This document shows, piece after piece, positions 36,482 to 47,812 of a stretch of 64,000 bases of DNA. The position numbers and the translations under genes were made by a program. The notes below the pieces were generated by a model that worked only from the letters and a program-made list of their open reading frames with translations, was not told where the DNA came from and made no database searches. The DNA lies in NCBI RefSeq assembly GCF_001522545.3, contig NC_031770.1, positions 111,041,597 through 111,105,596 on the forward strand, read 5' to 3'. Every line of letters begins with the position of its first letter. Position 1 is the first letter of the stretch. Origin of the DNA: Parus major. Its lineage: Eukaryota; Chordata; Aves; Passeriformes; Paridae.

Positions 36482-36895
36482 GGCAGCTTGTGAGAGTAGA
36501 GGATGTCTGTGTTGAATATGTGAGCATCGACCGAAATGTGGGAATGTGTTTCCAATGGACATTCTCAGCACAGCACCCGGAAGTAAACGGAGTCACTGTA
36601 TGACCAGTGAGGCACGGCTTATTGCAGCTGGAAATCATTTATTCCCATGCTGGAGTGGGGTTTCTAAGTGTTCTTTTTACTCTCTGTTGATACTCCCGGT
36701 CTGGTGTCCATCCACCCTGTGCCACTACCTCAGCTTGCATCCTTCCAGTCTCAGGGCAGGGAAAGCGTACGGACTATCGGTTTCAACACCATCTCTAAGG
36801 TTATCCAAGATTTTAAGTGTAGCCTAAGACTTGTAATTGAGGGCTGTCTAAAATACCTGGAAGCACTTTGAATGCTAAGACAGAGCAGCAAGATA

Positions 36896-36962
36896 TATTT
36901 TTTTTTCTTTTTTTTTTCTTTTTTTTATGATTATTTTGTTTTTTTGTTTTTTTGTTTTTTGA
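36896..36962 (-). repeat. T-rich tract (poly-A-like on minus strand)
   Basis: Runs of 6-11 T broken by single C, G or A. It lies inside the probable HMBOX1 3' UTR, where internal oligo-dT priming of the transcript would be expected. Confidence 0.9.
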
Positions 36963-37226
36963 TTTTACCTTTCTAGCCACTGGGGGCCGGGAGAGGGAGG
37001 TTGGTTGGTTGATTGATTATTTACTGGGAATTAATACTGAGAGAGTATATGCAAAGGCTGAGGGCACCATGCCATCTTCACAGAACAAGACCCTAACAGC
37101 TAACTGACGTACAAGAAACTGCAAAGTTATACTGTAAGAACACATATTAAGGACCGAGGAAAGTCTGCTAAGGTGCTACGTCTAAAACTAAGTTACTTCT
37201 TGCTTTGACCCTCCCCTTTCTTGGCA

Positions 37227-37364
37227 TCAGTCGTCGTCCAGAGCCTCTGTCTTGATCTCGTTGGCTCCTTGCCGGGCCAGCGCCAGGATGGTGTGGTTGA
37301 CTGCTGCCATCTCCACGGCTAAGGAAATGGGGTCTTGGTGGTCACTATGGCTAGTGCTGTCATC
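37227..37364 (-). CDS. HMBOX1: HMBOX1 last coding exon, C-terminus (46 codons with stop)
   Basis: Read on the minus strand after a TTGCCAG acceptor (37365-37371), this exon encodes DDSTSHSDHQDPISLAVEMA, then AVNHTILALARQGANE and IKTEALDDD before TGA at 37229-37227. The acidic end EALDDD and the block AVNHTILALARQGANEIK are the known C-terminus of HMBOX1 (HOT1), a homeobox protein that binds double-stranded telomeric repeats and supports telomerase recruitment. The start is in phase 0, matching the donor of the exon at 40512. IKTE resembles a SUMO-acceptor motif, which is only a possibility. The match is essentially unbroken, as expected for this very conserved protein. Confidence 0.97.
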   Translation of the reverse strand, partial: DDSTSHSDHQDPISLAVEMAAVNHTILALARQGANEIKTEALDDD

Positions 37365-40300
37365 CTGGCAATCATGTGGGAAGGAGCAGAGAGAAGCAGG
37401 GTTATTCCACAAGTCCAAAACCACAGCGGAGAAAACAAACGCGCCGAGTGATCGTGGGGGGACGGAGCTGGTTCACAACGTGGGTTTAGGAGTGAGGGTT
37501 TCCCTCACTGTGCAGAGGGTAAGCAAGGCAGGGAGTGGGGGACCCAGCTCTGGAGGAAAATATTCAATTATAAATAGACATGATTATAAATATTCAATTA
37601 TAAAGACAGAAGTGATACACCAGGTTAAGTCAGGAAAGCAAATTAAGACAGGAATCACTGGGAACAGCACAGGTCCATGCTTATTGTTGGAATATTCTGG
37701 GCACCCTATTTAGGTCATTCCTGGCCATGGAAGGTCCCTTCCAACCCAAACTGTTCTGTGGTTCTCTGATTCTGTTCAATGCCACAACAGAAGTCGTAGA
37801 GGCAGAGAAAAAAGGCATCCCAAGGGAAGAGGTTTCCTCGTGAGAAGAAACTAAACAGAGTAAAGACCTCCAGTTTGGGGAAGAAATGGCTGATGGTTGA
37901 TATGAGAAATGTTTATTACAAATAATTGGAAATTAAGAGGACAATTGTCCATGTTTTTTGATGATTTAGTAATCAAGGACACTCGCTGGAATGATAATGT
38001 GATCCAAGGCAGCAGTGGGAAGCACTGCTCACTTAGCACAGTTCACTTCAGGATTCACTGATTTTTACATCAGACAAAAGTAAAAATGGCTTTAAAAGGC
38101 AGGGGTTTGACAAATCCAGGGAAAATTAGTCTGCTAGAAATAATGGAAACTCAGGAAGACTCTTAAAACTACTGACTTGCAGAAGCTGGAAGCTATTAGA
38201 ATGAAATAATTCTATATATATTAGAGAAGTTCTTTAACTGGAACTGTTGACCAGAACCATGACACAAGCCCAACCCTTGGTCCAAGTAAGCATCCTGTGA
38301 AAACATTAAATTCACACAGATACAGGGGAAAAGATGCTGGAAAAATCTTTGAATGCTAAGAAAACCAGTGACTGAAGGGTACTGGAACCACCATAAATCA
38401 AGTAAGGAATTTTGGGGAAAATCTTGGTGCTTTCCCCTCTTTAAAACAGGGCAATAATAGTTATCCCCCTGTGATCCTGGATTTTTAAATCATTATCATT
38501 TAGAGAAAGCAAATGATAAACATTTATCAGTCTCCCAACAGCCTTCAAGTGATGAACTTGTGTGATTTACAATTTAAAACGTGCATAAAGCATTTTTAAG
38601 TGAAGATGATGGGTGGCAAATGCTGAGGACGACAAAAAAAAGTAAAAAAAAAAAAAGAAAAAACAGGCTTTGGTAAAATCCTGAGGTTATTTAGAAGGAT
38701 TCATTCATTTATAACAAGGATCTGGTAAATGTTAGGGCCTCTCAGAAATCTTTATCATGGCACAAATACAGTGCCCTAAAATCTGGGGGTTTAGGTACTT
38801 CATTAGTATTTAGATGAACTTTGTGTTTTAAAATTTATTAAAATTTAAGTGTTGCTGTAGAACACACAGTTTCTGGGTTTAACAGCTAAGGGATGTTAAA
38901 TGGTCATTGGGAGAATCTGCCATTTAATCTGCTTTGCTGCTAACGACTAATTACACCTCGTAGAGGAGCCCAAATTACTGAGAAATGTCTTTTCTAAGGC
39001 CTCTAAACAAAGATCTTTAAATTTTAATAACCAATTTATTTCTCTTTTCGAAGTATGCTGGTTAATGCACAGAAGGAAAAGGTGGATTGGGAGTCTACAT
39101 CACACTCCACCTCAGTATTCCGGCCCTGTATCTGTCTGACAGGGAATTTTCTGGGCTTGGCAGTGGTTCCTAAATATTTTACAGCAGTCACAGAGCAGTT
39201 TCTCATCACTGAGAGCCAGAAAAGTTGGTCCCACCAAATCTGCTGGTGCTGACCTATAAAAAGGGTCTCAATCCCCATCAGGAGAGAGCAGCTGGGGATG
39301 CCTCTGCCAGGGACCTGCTGAACTGGGCCAGAGCCAAGTGTGCCAGGGACTCATTCCAGGCCACTCAGCTGCTGTTCCACTCCAGCAGCAGCCTCTGGAG
39401 AGGGAGAACTCCCAGCTTCTCCCAGAACAGGCAGTGAAAAGTGATCCAGCACAGAAAGATCTCCTCCCAAAAGCAGATGAGTGAACTGGTGGAGTCACTG
39501 GTGCCAAGCACACACAGCCCTGGGGGTTTGGCCAACACTGGGAAAATTGGGAAGGGGATGCAATACCTGTCAGGAAGGTGTGTGAAGGAAAGGTCACCAA
39601 CTTTAGGGTAGGTGAGGGCTCAGAGTGTGAGAAGGGGTATTCTTTTGCTAGAGAATTTAAAAAAGAAGTTGCTGTCAAGAGTTAAAAACAACCAAGAAAA
39701 AGTGAGAACAGGCAAGAATAAAAATGCAAACAAACAAACAAAAACAAATGAACAAAGAAAAAAAGACAGATAATATGTAAACAATCCAAGTAGTGGCACA
39801 CTATTGCAGAACAATATGGAATAGGCCAATTAAAGGTCAGAGTTTAGTTAATCAAATCCTTTCCCCCCACCCTTCATCCTTTGTCTGTCAGTGTCTAAGG
39901 GATGATCCCAAGAAGCTCCTGAAAGGTTCTCCCACAGAACAGAGGGAGCTCAGGACCTCTCAGAAGGGTGCTCAGAATCCTGCTGGGAAAGGCTGGCACA
40001 AGGAATTCTGAAGGCTCCTGGGCAGGGACCCTCCCTCCTGCTCATGTCTGCAGGTGTGGCCCTGGCCTTTTCTTGCAGAAAGAAATCAGAGGTGCAAAAG
40101 GTGCCCAGTTCTTCGGGGACAATTTCTGGGGACACACAGGAACTCAGAGTGTGGGGAAGGAGAGAGTGAGTATGGCAGGGCTCTGGCTGAGGTGAGGCTC
40201 TCCTGCCGTGTCTCAGACATTGTGTGTGGTGTGAGGGGTGTAACTTGCTTGTTTGGAGCAGATCCTCCTGTCTTCTTCTACCTTCTCTGCTTCTCTGCCT

Positions 40301-40511
40301 CCCTCGGAACATCGTCCCTCCTCCTCTCCATTGCGGACTTGCCAAGTGTCCTGTTGTGAGGCAACAAATCCACGTGGGTGAATACTGGAGTCTCACCCTT
40401 TCCCCATCACAATGACACAAAAGCCAAACAAAACAGGATTTTCCAGAGGCAAAAGGGCCTTTTAAGGTGTTTGAGCTCTCCCTGTTTGGGCCAGGAGGCT
40501 CTGGTGCTCAC
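37365..40511 (-). other. HMBOX1: HMBOX1 intron, 3.1 kb
   Basis: The intron runs from GTGAGC (40511-40506) to the acceptor ATTGCCAG. It contains a short CR1 tail at 37,702-37,770, an A-run near 38,635-38,660 and an AAAC-type repeat at 39,722-39,745. Opposite-strand open frames at 39950-40420 and 39268-39678 are not recognisable. Confidence 0.85.
37702..37770 (+). mobile_element. Short CR1 3' tail
   Basis: GGAAGGTCCCTTCCAACCCA followed by CTGTTCTGTGGTTCTCTGATTC is the last 60 or so bases of a CR1 copy in + orientation. Confidence 0.8.
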
Positions 40512-40606
40512 CTGCTCCGAGTAATCGTTGCCGTCCACGTCGTCGCTGTTGGAATGACCTCCTGGACTCTGTACATCTATTCCATGGCTCTCCAGGATTG
40601 CTGCTT
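40512..40606 (-). CDS. HMBOX1: HMBOX1 coding exon after the homeodomain (95 nt)
   Basis: On the minus strand this exon follows CTTTTTTCGAAG and starts with the last two bases of a split Glu codon (phase 1 carried over from the exon at 42010). It encodes AAILESHGIDVQSPGGHSNS then DDVDGNDYSEQ and stops before GTGAGC. The sequence is the Ser/Asp-rich stretch following the HMBOX1 homeodomain. It contains no DNA-contacting residues but is almost invariant in vertebrates. The reading frame and both splice phases agree with the neighbouring exons. It could be confused with no other family I know. Confidence 0.96.
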
Positions 40607-42009
40607 CTTCGAAAAAAGCAAATGGATCCCTCATTTATCTGATGCATTGGAGTAGTTAAAGCAACTGGGCTTTTTTTTTTTTTCCTTTCTCAGGAAGTTA
40701 GAATAACTGGAGGAACAGGGTTAGCTCTTAGCCCTTTCCTCTTCACTCTCCAACATTTGGGAAGGCAACACAGGTGTAAACACTGGTTTGCCTGAAATCC
40801 TTCCCTGCCAACTTGTCTGTGAGTAAAAACCCCTGTTATCCAGGCAGTCCTAAACAGAAATCAGTGTAATTTCTAAGGGAAAGAATGCCAAAGGCATTCC
40901 CTGTAAATCTTCCCCCATAGCTTGGACTGGCCAGGACTCGAGGGGGTGGGCAGTGCCTGAAAATAGATGGGAGAAATTTCTGAAAGAACTTCAGGGATTT
41001 GAAAACACAAAAATCCAGCTTCCAGTAGAATCCATACATCTAAAGCTCCATTTGGTTCTTTTAATTTATTTCCAAACCTCCTCCCCAAACACTAAACTCC
41101 ACCTGCCTTAGACTGAGTTTGTTTTATTCCCCCATCCCTTTGAGAAGCCATTTTTACTTGTAGAAAAATAAATTTAGTTAAACTTCAGCAACGTGTTAAA
41201 TGATATAATAAGAAGGTCTTTTTCTTATTCAGAAATAAGGTAAAATAGTGGAACATTTGAAATAATTAAAAATACTGGAAATAAGCAGATATGGATGTCT
41301 GTTCACCCATGTGTTACAAAAGTAATTCTTCATATCTAAGTAAGAGCATCACATTTTTTATGAATGGCAGGAGTTTGTTGAATCCAGGCCACTGAGGTGA
41401 TTTATTCTCCCTAGAATGTCTTACCCACACCAGAGAGTCTCCTTCCTACAAGTTCAGAGTCACTTTTGATTTCCTTATTATCAGCTAAGAACCCACAGGG
41501 TTAACTCTGAAGTGACTTTTGTTTTTTCCTGATCATCAACAAAAAATATGGCTTTTTTCCACCCACTTGTCCTTGGGCAAAACCTTGGAAAGCTGTCAGG
41601 GGCAGAGGTATAACCAGGATAAACACCACACTAAGTTTGTGATCCTGCCAACATCTCTATCTCCTTTATTTACAATTTTGAGGTTTCATTTCAGATTTGA
41701 GTTTGGATACTCAAAGGAGGGAAAATGCAACTCTGCTTCCACCTATAAAATTCTCATTTTGCTTTTTAAAGCTGATCTTCCAGTAAAACTTTGTAACTGC
41801 AGCACTTTTCCAGCACTGATGACAGAATTTTACAAATTATACGTATTTCACAAAAAATCTGGAACAGCGAGGGGCTCATTTTCATAATTCCTCCACATTT
41901 CTCCTGAGGCTGTCAGCACCTCTGGTGTTTTCACTAATTTATTCTTACGTAATTGCCACCTCTCCTGAGCAAACCCCAAGCCCTGCAGGCAGGCTCTGTG
42001 ATACATTAC
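40607..42009 (-). other. HMBOX1: HMBOX1 intron, 1.4 kb
   Basis: The intron runs from GTAATG (42009-42004) to TTTCGAAG. It is unique and AT-rich, with a T-run at 40,671-40,684. No repeat or gene is recognised. Confidence 0.85.
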
Positions 42010-42105
42010 CGATATTGGCTCTTCTCTTGATCTCCTTCCTCCTGTTGGCAAACCAGTTGTACACTTTGAGGGAGGTAACTCGCTCCAAATCCGACAACTT
42101 TTTAC
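42010..42105 (-). CDS. HMBOX1: HMBOX1 homeodomain exon, recognition helix (96 nt)
   Basis: The exon follows TTTCCTAG. Two bases complete a Gly codon, then it encodes KKLSDLERVTSLKVYNWFAN followed by RRKEIKRRANI and one base of the next Glu codon. It contains the whole third (recognition) helix of the homeodomain, with the hallmark W-F-x-N-R-R core (WFANRR) and the following basic run. These residues place the helix in the major groove of DNA. Key positions Trp, Phe, Asn and Arg are all intact. The exon starts GTAAAAAG directly after the acceptor AG, so coding bases resemble a donor site. Phase matches on both sides. Confidence 0.97.
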
Positions 42106-42149
42106 CTAGGAAAGCAACAGAAGGGAAAAGTAATATTTCAGTGGTGTTA

Positions 42150-42322
42150 CTGGGTTCCAGAGAAGCTGTGGCTGCCACATCCCTGGGAAGTGTCTAAGAA
42201 CAGGGTGGACAAGGCTTGGAGCAACTTGGGACAGTGGAAGGTGTCCCTGTCCTGGGATTGGAACTTTAGATGAGATTTGAGGTCCCTGCTCACCCAAACA
42301 GTTCTGGGATTCTGTGGGATAA
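42150..42322 (+). mobile_element. CR1 LINE 3' fragment
   Basis: GTTCCAGAGAAGCTGTGGCT, GGACAAGGCTTGGAGCAACT and CAGTTCTGGGATTCTGTGGG form a CR1 tail. It starts only about 45 bases from the homeodomain exon, close to its acceptor. Confidence 0.9.
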
Positions 42323-43544
42323 ACCCCTGAAACACAGAGACACTGGCAAGTTATTGTAACTGAGAAAAAAGTGAACTTTATGTGGATCAAATTCCTGTGT
42401 CCAGGTGCTGAGGCACTAACTACCACACATCTTCTTTTCTTCTGCTTTTTAAAAATCTGAAATACAGGGATTTCTCTGCAGCTCCAGCCAACTCAATCCA
42501 GAGCCATGGGAGAATGAAGGGCTGCTTTTCCAGTTCAATTGCAGACCTGAGATTGCAAAAACTGCAATTCCTGCCACAAATCCCATCCCTGGGGCTCCTC
42601 CTCTTACTCTGTGTCACCAGGGTACAGTTCATGGTTTTATACAGCAGCAAAATGAATGAAGAGGTTTTGTGTCACCCTTGCCATCTGCTTTCCTTTCTCT
42701 CAGCCCCATCACCCATCACACTCTCCCAGCTGTGCCAGGACACTCAGGATCTTTTGGGAGAACAGAGATGGATGCTGGAAACCAGATCACTGGATTTGTA
42801 CACTTAAACCAACAAAAAAAATCCCTAAAAACCAGAAGGCAGCTATAGAAAACTATCCCTTTATCTGGTCATCAGTATAAATAAGGGAAGACTGGAGGGA
42901 TTCAGGACATTCTGGAAACCTCTTTTGTTGCTCTTGTCCCTATACAAAATATTCTCCACATCTGCATCCCCAGACCTCTGCAGGCTCCACAGGGTTGAGC
43001 CCCTCTGCTTTTGACTCCTTCTCAAAGTTTATTTATTCAGCATACAGAAAAAAAACCCATGTAATTGCAGCAATCTGCACACTTAAATAAGTTAGGAGAG
43101 ATGAGACAAGTGAAAGAAAGAAAACTCTGGAAATTGATAGCCTGGCTGCTGCTGAATGCATCAGCACCACTGGCAGTATTTTACTGCTCCCTGCCATGGC
43201 CTTGCAGCACTTTGTTCCAAGCTGCTCCACAAACCAGCAGCAGAGCCAGGAATCAAATCCTCAGCTCTCTGGTCCTCTTCCTGATGGATTTTTCAGGGAA
43301 AATTTCAGCAGGTATTAGGGAAAAAGTACTCTGGTGTGAGAGTGCTCAAGGCTGTGGAACAGGGGCCTGGAGGTGGGAAAACCTCTGGTTTTGGAGATAC
43401 TGAAAACTGAACAATCTCACCTAAACTGATCCTGCCTCACCAGATGAACCCCAGAGGTCACTTCCATTCTAAACTGGTTTGACCCTGTGCTATCCTGTGA
43501 CAGTCCCAGCTCTCCACAACACCCTGAAAGGATAACAAGGTGGG

Positions 43545-43803
43545 CATTCATCTTCTCTCCAAAGGAACAGGGACAGGACAAGAGGAAACGGCCTCAAGCT
43601 GCACCAGAGGAGGTTCAGGTTGGATACTGGGAGTAATTCCTGCCTGGAAAGGGCTGTCCAGCCCTGACACAGCTGCCCAGGGCAGTGGTGCAGTCCCCAT
43701 CCCTGGAGGGATCTAAAAGCCCTGTGGATGTGGCACTTGGGGACAACTGGTTGGACTCAATGATCCCAGAGGCTTTTCCACCCAAAATAATTTTGTGATT
43801 CCA
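43545..43803 (+). mobile_element. CR1 LINE 3' fragment
   Basis: It contains AGGGCTGTCCAGCCCTGACA, CAGTCCCCATCCCTGGAGGG and GGTTGGACTCAATGATCCCA, ending TTTTGTGATTCCATG. It belongs to a CR1 group different from the neighbouring copies. Confidence 0.85.
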
Positions 43804-44259
43804 TGTGCATGAGTCACTCCTTAGCTGCCTTCTCATTAATTTTTTTTCTGGTTGTATGAAATCTAAATATATCCAAAACACAAGTTCTGAAATCTATGTA
43901 AATGTTTGGTTAGCAAAACTAAGCAAAGGCAGGTGCATCCACTAACACTACACTGAATATTCATGCTCCTCTCCCAAGTTTAACTTCTCCAGAAACAGGG
44001 AAAATGCAACTTGTTGACCTAAAGATAAGATTCAACATTAACACTCAAGTTCTAATATCAGATCTCTCTCTGGAAGCTGTAAAACACCCAAAAACAGGAG
44101 AGCTGAGCCCTTTCCTCCTCCAAAAACCTCATTTATCAGTCAAAGGCTGATGAGCTTGGAGGTCTTTTCCAGCCCAAATGATTCTGCAAACATCAGTCTG
44201 AGAACTCAAGGTGCTGAAACCTGTTTGTTTTTGGGAAGGGCCCCCCAGCAGCTCCTCAC

Positions 44260-44342
44260 CTGGTTTTTGTATAACTGCGTTACAGGCGTTGGCAATTTCT
44301 TCTCTCTTTGCCTCGTCGGGATATTGATTCTCATTGAAGTAA
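44260..44342 (-). CDS. HMBOX1: HMBOX1 homeodomain exon, helices 1-2 region (83 nt)
   Basis: The exon follows CCCCTTTTGCAG. Its first base T completes a split Ser codon (AG in the previous exon), then come YFNENQYPDEAKREEIANAC and NAVIQKP and the first base of a Gly codon before GTGAGG. It encodes the end of helix 1, the loop and helix 2 of the homeodomain. The HMBOX1 loop is longer than in classical 60-residue homeodomains, one reason the domain is called atypical. Residues agree with the known family sequence throughout. The next coding exon upstream is 19 kb away, but the phases show nothing coding is missing between them. Confidence 0.97.
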
Positions 44343-47164
44343 CTGCAAAAGGGGAAAACAAAAACAGGTATTTTTCTTAAGAAATCAGAGCATGAAGGTT
44401 CCAAAGCAGCTCCACTAAAAGGTGTCAGCTGCTGATTGATGCATCACTCCTCCAGAGGTACCAGACACAGTGAATTTTAAGGATAAAGTAACATCAGCCT
44501 GCACTTATGTCCACATGGAATGAAGGAAAACTTCCCAAATCCCTCAGATAAATGAACATTATCTCAGCATTTGGAATATTCTACTAGGACACCCAAAAAT
44601 GCAGGCAACTCCATTGATATCAGAGTAAGACTGTCAAGTGAAGCATCATCTCCAAGACACCACAGGCCTTTGACTTTATTATCATTTATTTATTATTCAT
44701 CCCCTGACACACCCCCAGCTTAGGTAGAAGGAACTGTTTAACATTTATTTTGATCCCTGTTCATGTACATTTGTTAACATATACACATCCATGTGTACTT
44801 TTAACATCTATATTATGCAAAACCCCACAAATAGTGCAGAGACAGGTATGGTGTGGAGATGCTGTGAAATTACACAGAACAATTTCTACAGTCAGATTAT
44901 TTTTTTAAAACCACAATTTAAATTTTTTTAGTGTTCCTTAGAACAACACACTGAGTACAGCACGTTTCTAACAGCATTTTTTCCAGAATATTTGTGGGGT
45001 TTTTTGTACTTTATATGCAGTAAACATCCTATAAAAGTTAAAACTGTTTCTTCTTTTACCTCACTGAACCGCTCTGCAAATTTTAATGAACTGATTTACA
45101 TTCTGCAGAGCTTATCAGATCTGTATTAAAACCAACAAAATGTCCTGTTTACTTCAATGGACTCTGCTAATCACACCACAAGCAGGGACTACCACTGTTT
45201 TTTCTGTAGATTATCCATAATATATAATCCTAGGATTTCCTTTATCAACTTTGATCAAGCAGCAGGTCTGGCTGTTGGACAGCTGCTCTGGATTTGAAAA
45301 TAAGATATTTACTTCCTTAACTGTAGATCAATTGGTAGTAGGAGATTCAGGCATATTGAGGCAATTATTATTTTCCATAATTCACTGAGTGGATTTGCCC
45401 CAGCTACTTTCTATGGAAATCCAGATTCTGTTCCATACAGGAATTGTTTCTGTCCAAACTCTGAATGCTCAGGCTGAATTTTAGGTGCCATTACCTCATC
45501 CCCCTGTTCACAGAGTCATTTACAGCCACAGCCATGCCCAAAATGGGGTCCCTATTTCAAAGTTGTTGCTCAGTGAGCAAGAGAAATCACACATCAGCTC
45601 AGAGAGTTGCACCATTCATGGACTTCCAGGTGATCTGCTGGAAGAGAGCAAATGGAACCACAGGAATGCCTCAATCTTCTCTAAATAAAGGGCAGCTCTG
45701 CCTTTAAACTTAGGTTCAAGTGTTGGAAAAGTTGGGAGTTTGTCAGCCAACACTTCCAGTATTAGAATGAACTTAATTGCTGGAATTAAGGTGACTGAGG
45801 AATCAAAGGAGGAGCTCCCTGACACAGGATTGGTGTCTTTGTTCAGCTTTATGAGAATTTAGAATGAACATCACGCCCTCTGGATGTGGCAATTTTTAAA
45901 GTGTATTCTCCCCTCTCCCATGTCCATCCCCTTTCTGTGATTCCAGCCTTTGAAGTGATGTGTGTGTCTATCTCAACTTGCAAATTTCTGCTCAAAGGGG
46001 TTGCTTTCTGTACAAAGGTGCATTTCTGGGGAATGGAGAACTTGGAAAACAGAGCAGAAAACACTTTTTCCAGTAATTAGTGATGGAAGAAGAAGCTGAG
46101 GATCCCAATTCAACAACCCCATGACAATATTTCAGCTCTCCCACCTGCAGAGCACTGCCCTCTGCCCAGAGCCAAGAATCATTTCCTCTTTTAAGCACCC
46201 TGAGATAAAGGAGCATCGAGAGATCACAGCTGAAAACTGCTGCTCTGTTATTTACATGAACATACTGCCTGCCCTGGAGTCCCAACCAGCAATCCAGGTC
46301 AGCACCACATGTACAAAAATCAACATTTATGGAAGAAATACTACAAATACCTAAAATTATCAGTCAGGGTGTCCTTGAACTGCCCATTCTTGTTGATGCA
46401 AGAAACTGAGACACTAATTAAAGCAGCAAAGACACCACCAGAGCCACCAGTGACCCTTTTCTTGTCACCTAACTCGACACTGTCTCTCTACCAAGCCTCA
46501 GCCAGGCTTTTGCTGCCTCCAACAAATAACAAAAATACTTCCTACCAACAACAAAACTTCAGCCCATGTTTACAGCTCTCTGGGATAATGGGAAATTTCC
46601 CTGTGATGGAGCAAACTTCCAGAAATGGACAATGGATGAGACACCTCTTCTAGCAAATGAAGAAGTATTCCAATCATTTCTGTGATTCAGAAACTGCTGA
46701 AACAGTAATTCTTATCTCTAAACATTTTACAACAATTCATCTGCCTGACATTTTTCATCATTCTGAAACGTTTCCTTAAATTCAAACAGGAATTTCTGAT
46801 CTTTTCATGTAAAATCTCTAAAAATGTCTACAAGAAAAGTGATTCTCACTAGAAAATGTGAGATTCTTCTCATATCAAATCTCCAATTTATGAAAAAGCA
46901 TCAAAAATCTCAGTGAGTTGTCACAGAGCTGTCCTGGTAATTTTTGTGGGGATCACAAAGCCAAGTGGGTACCAGCTGGAAGGGGAAGTACTGGAGCAGT
47001 TAAAACTCTGTTTCTGCAGTTGACAATAATTTTAGAACCTGCCTGTTCTTCCCCCTGCTGGATTATTCCTTATCCTCATTAAAGATGTGACTTCTCCCAC
47101 ACATTCCACCTCCCTATAAATTTGGCCAGCCCTCAACTTGAGTGCCCCAAAACTGAATCTTCTC

Positions 47165-47432
47165 CTCAGAACTGAATCCCAGGATGGTGTGGGGTGGAAG
47201 GAACCTTAAAGATAATTCAGTTCCAACATCCATCCATGGGCAGGGACACCTTCCACTATCCCAGGTTGCTCCAACCCAATCTTGGACACTTCCAAGGATC
47301 AAGGGACAGACACAGCTTTTTCTGGGCAACCTGTGCCACCCTCCCAGGGAAGAATTTCTTCCCCAAATCCAACCTAAATCTACCCCTTTCAGCTTAAGGC
47401 CATACTTGAGGCCATTCTGTTCCTCTCCAGGA
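47165..47432 (-). mobile_element. CR1 LINE 3' fragment
   Basis: The + strand reads GGGGTGGAAGGAACCTTAAA, GGGCAGGGACACCTTCCACT and TCTTGGACACTTCCAAGGAT, an inverted CR1. This one is in the same orientation as HMBOX1. Confidence 0.9.
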
Positions 47433-47697
47433 CCACATGGTGCTTTTAGTGACTGAAGGAGTGCAAGCTGCTTTATCAGAGCTCATACCCTGAAAGGAAA
47501 AGGTCTCACAGCTCCAGCTAACCCAAAATATCCAACCCTAATTGCTGATTTTCCTCCTCAGCCTCCAAATTCCCTGTGCATAAACTCTACTTCATCCCCC
47601 TCCCATCAAGGTCTTGTGGCTGACACACCACACCACAAAACACAACATTAAAAATTTTAAAACCTTAAAACATTTAAACATTTAAAACCTCCAACCA

Positions 47698-47812
47698 TGT
47701 GGCACTTGGGGACATGGCTTAGTGACGAACACAATGCTGGCTGATGGTTGGACCTGATGAACCTAAAGCTCTTTTGCACCCCTAATGACTCTGTGATTAT
47801 ATGATTCCTGAA
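47698..47812 (+). mobile_element. CR1-type 3' tail
   Basis: ATGTGGCACTTGGGGACATG, then TGGTTGGACCTGATGAACCT and ACTCTGTGATTATATGATTC. It resembles the copy at 43.5-43.8 kb. Confidence 0.75.

Larger units (their letters stand above)
34500..37226 (-). other. HMBOX1: HMBOX1 probable 3' UTR
   Basis: Repeat-poor unique sequence following the HMBOX1 stop codon on the minus strand. Possible AATAAA signals are at 36643-36638 and 34528-34523. A T-rich tract (A-rich in the transcript) lies at 36896-36962, and a tRNA-like A/B-box pair at 36430-36481. The true 3' end cannot be fixed from sequence alone. The lower boundary given is where CR1-type repeats disappear and an AATAAA is found. Confidence 0.5.
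42106..44259 (-). other. HMBOX1: HMBOX1 intron, 2.2 kb, inside the homeodomain
   Basis: The intron runs from GTGAGG (44259-44254) to CTTTCCTAG. It carries two CR1 fragments in + orientation, antisense to the gene. No other feature was recognised. Confidence 0.85.

Noticed and set aside
40407..40634. Start codon within HMBOX1 exon sequence (MRDPFAFFEE)
   Set aside because: The Met and the residues to FFEE come from the intron before the acceptor at 40607. The real exon begins at 40606 within a split Glu codon.
47640..47690. Interstitial telomeric repeat, of interest because HMBOX1 binds telomeric DNA
   Set aside because: The units are variants of CATTTAAAA, not TTAGGG.
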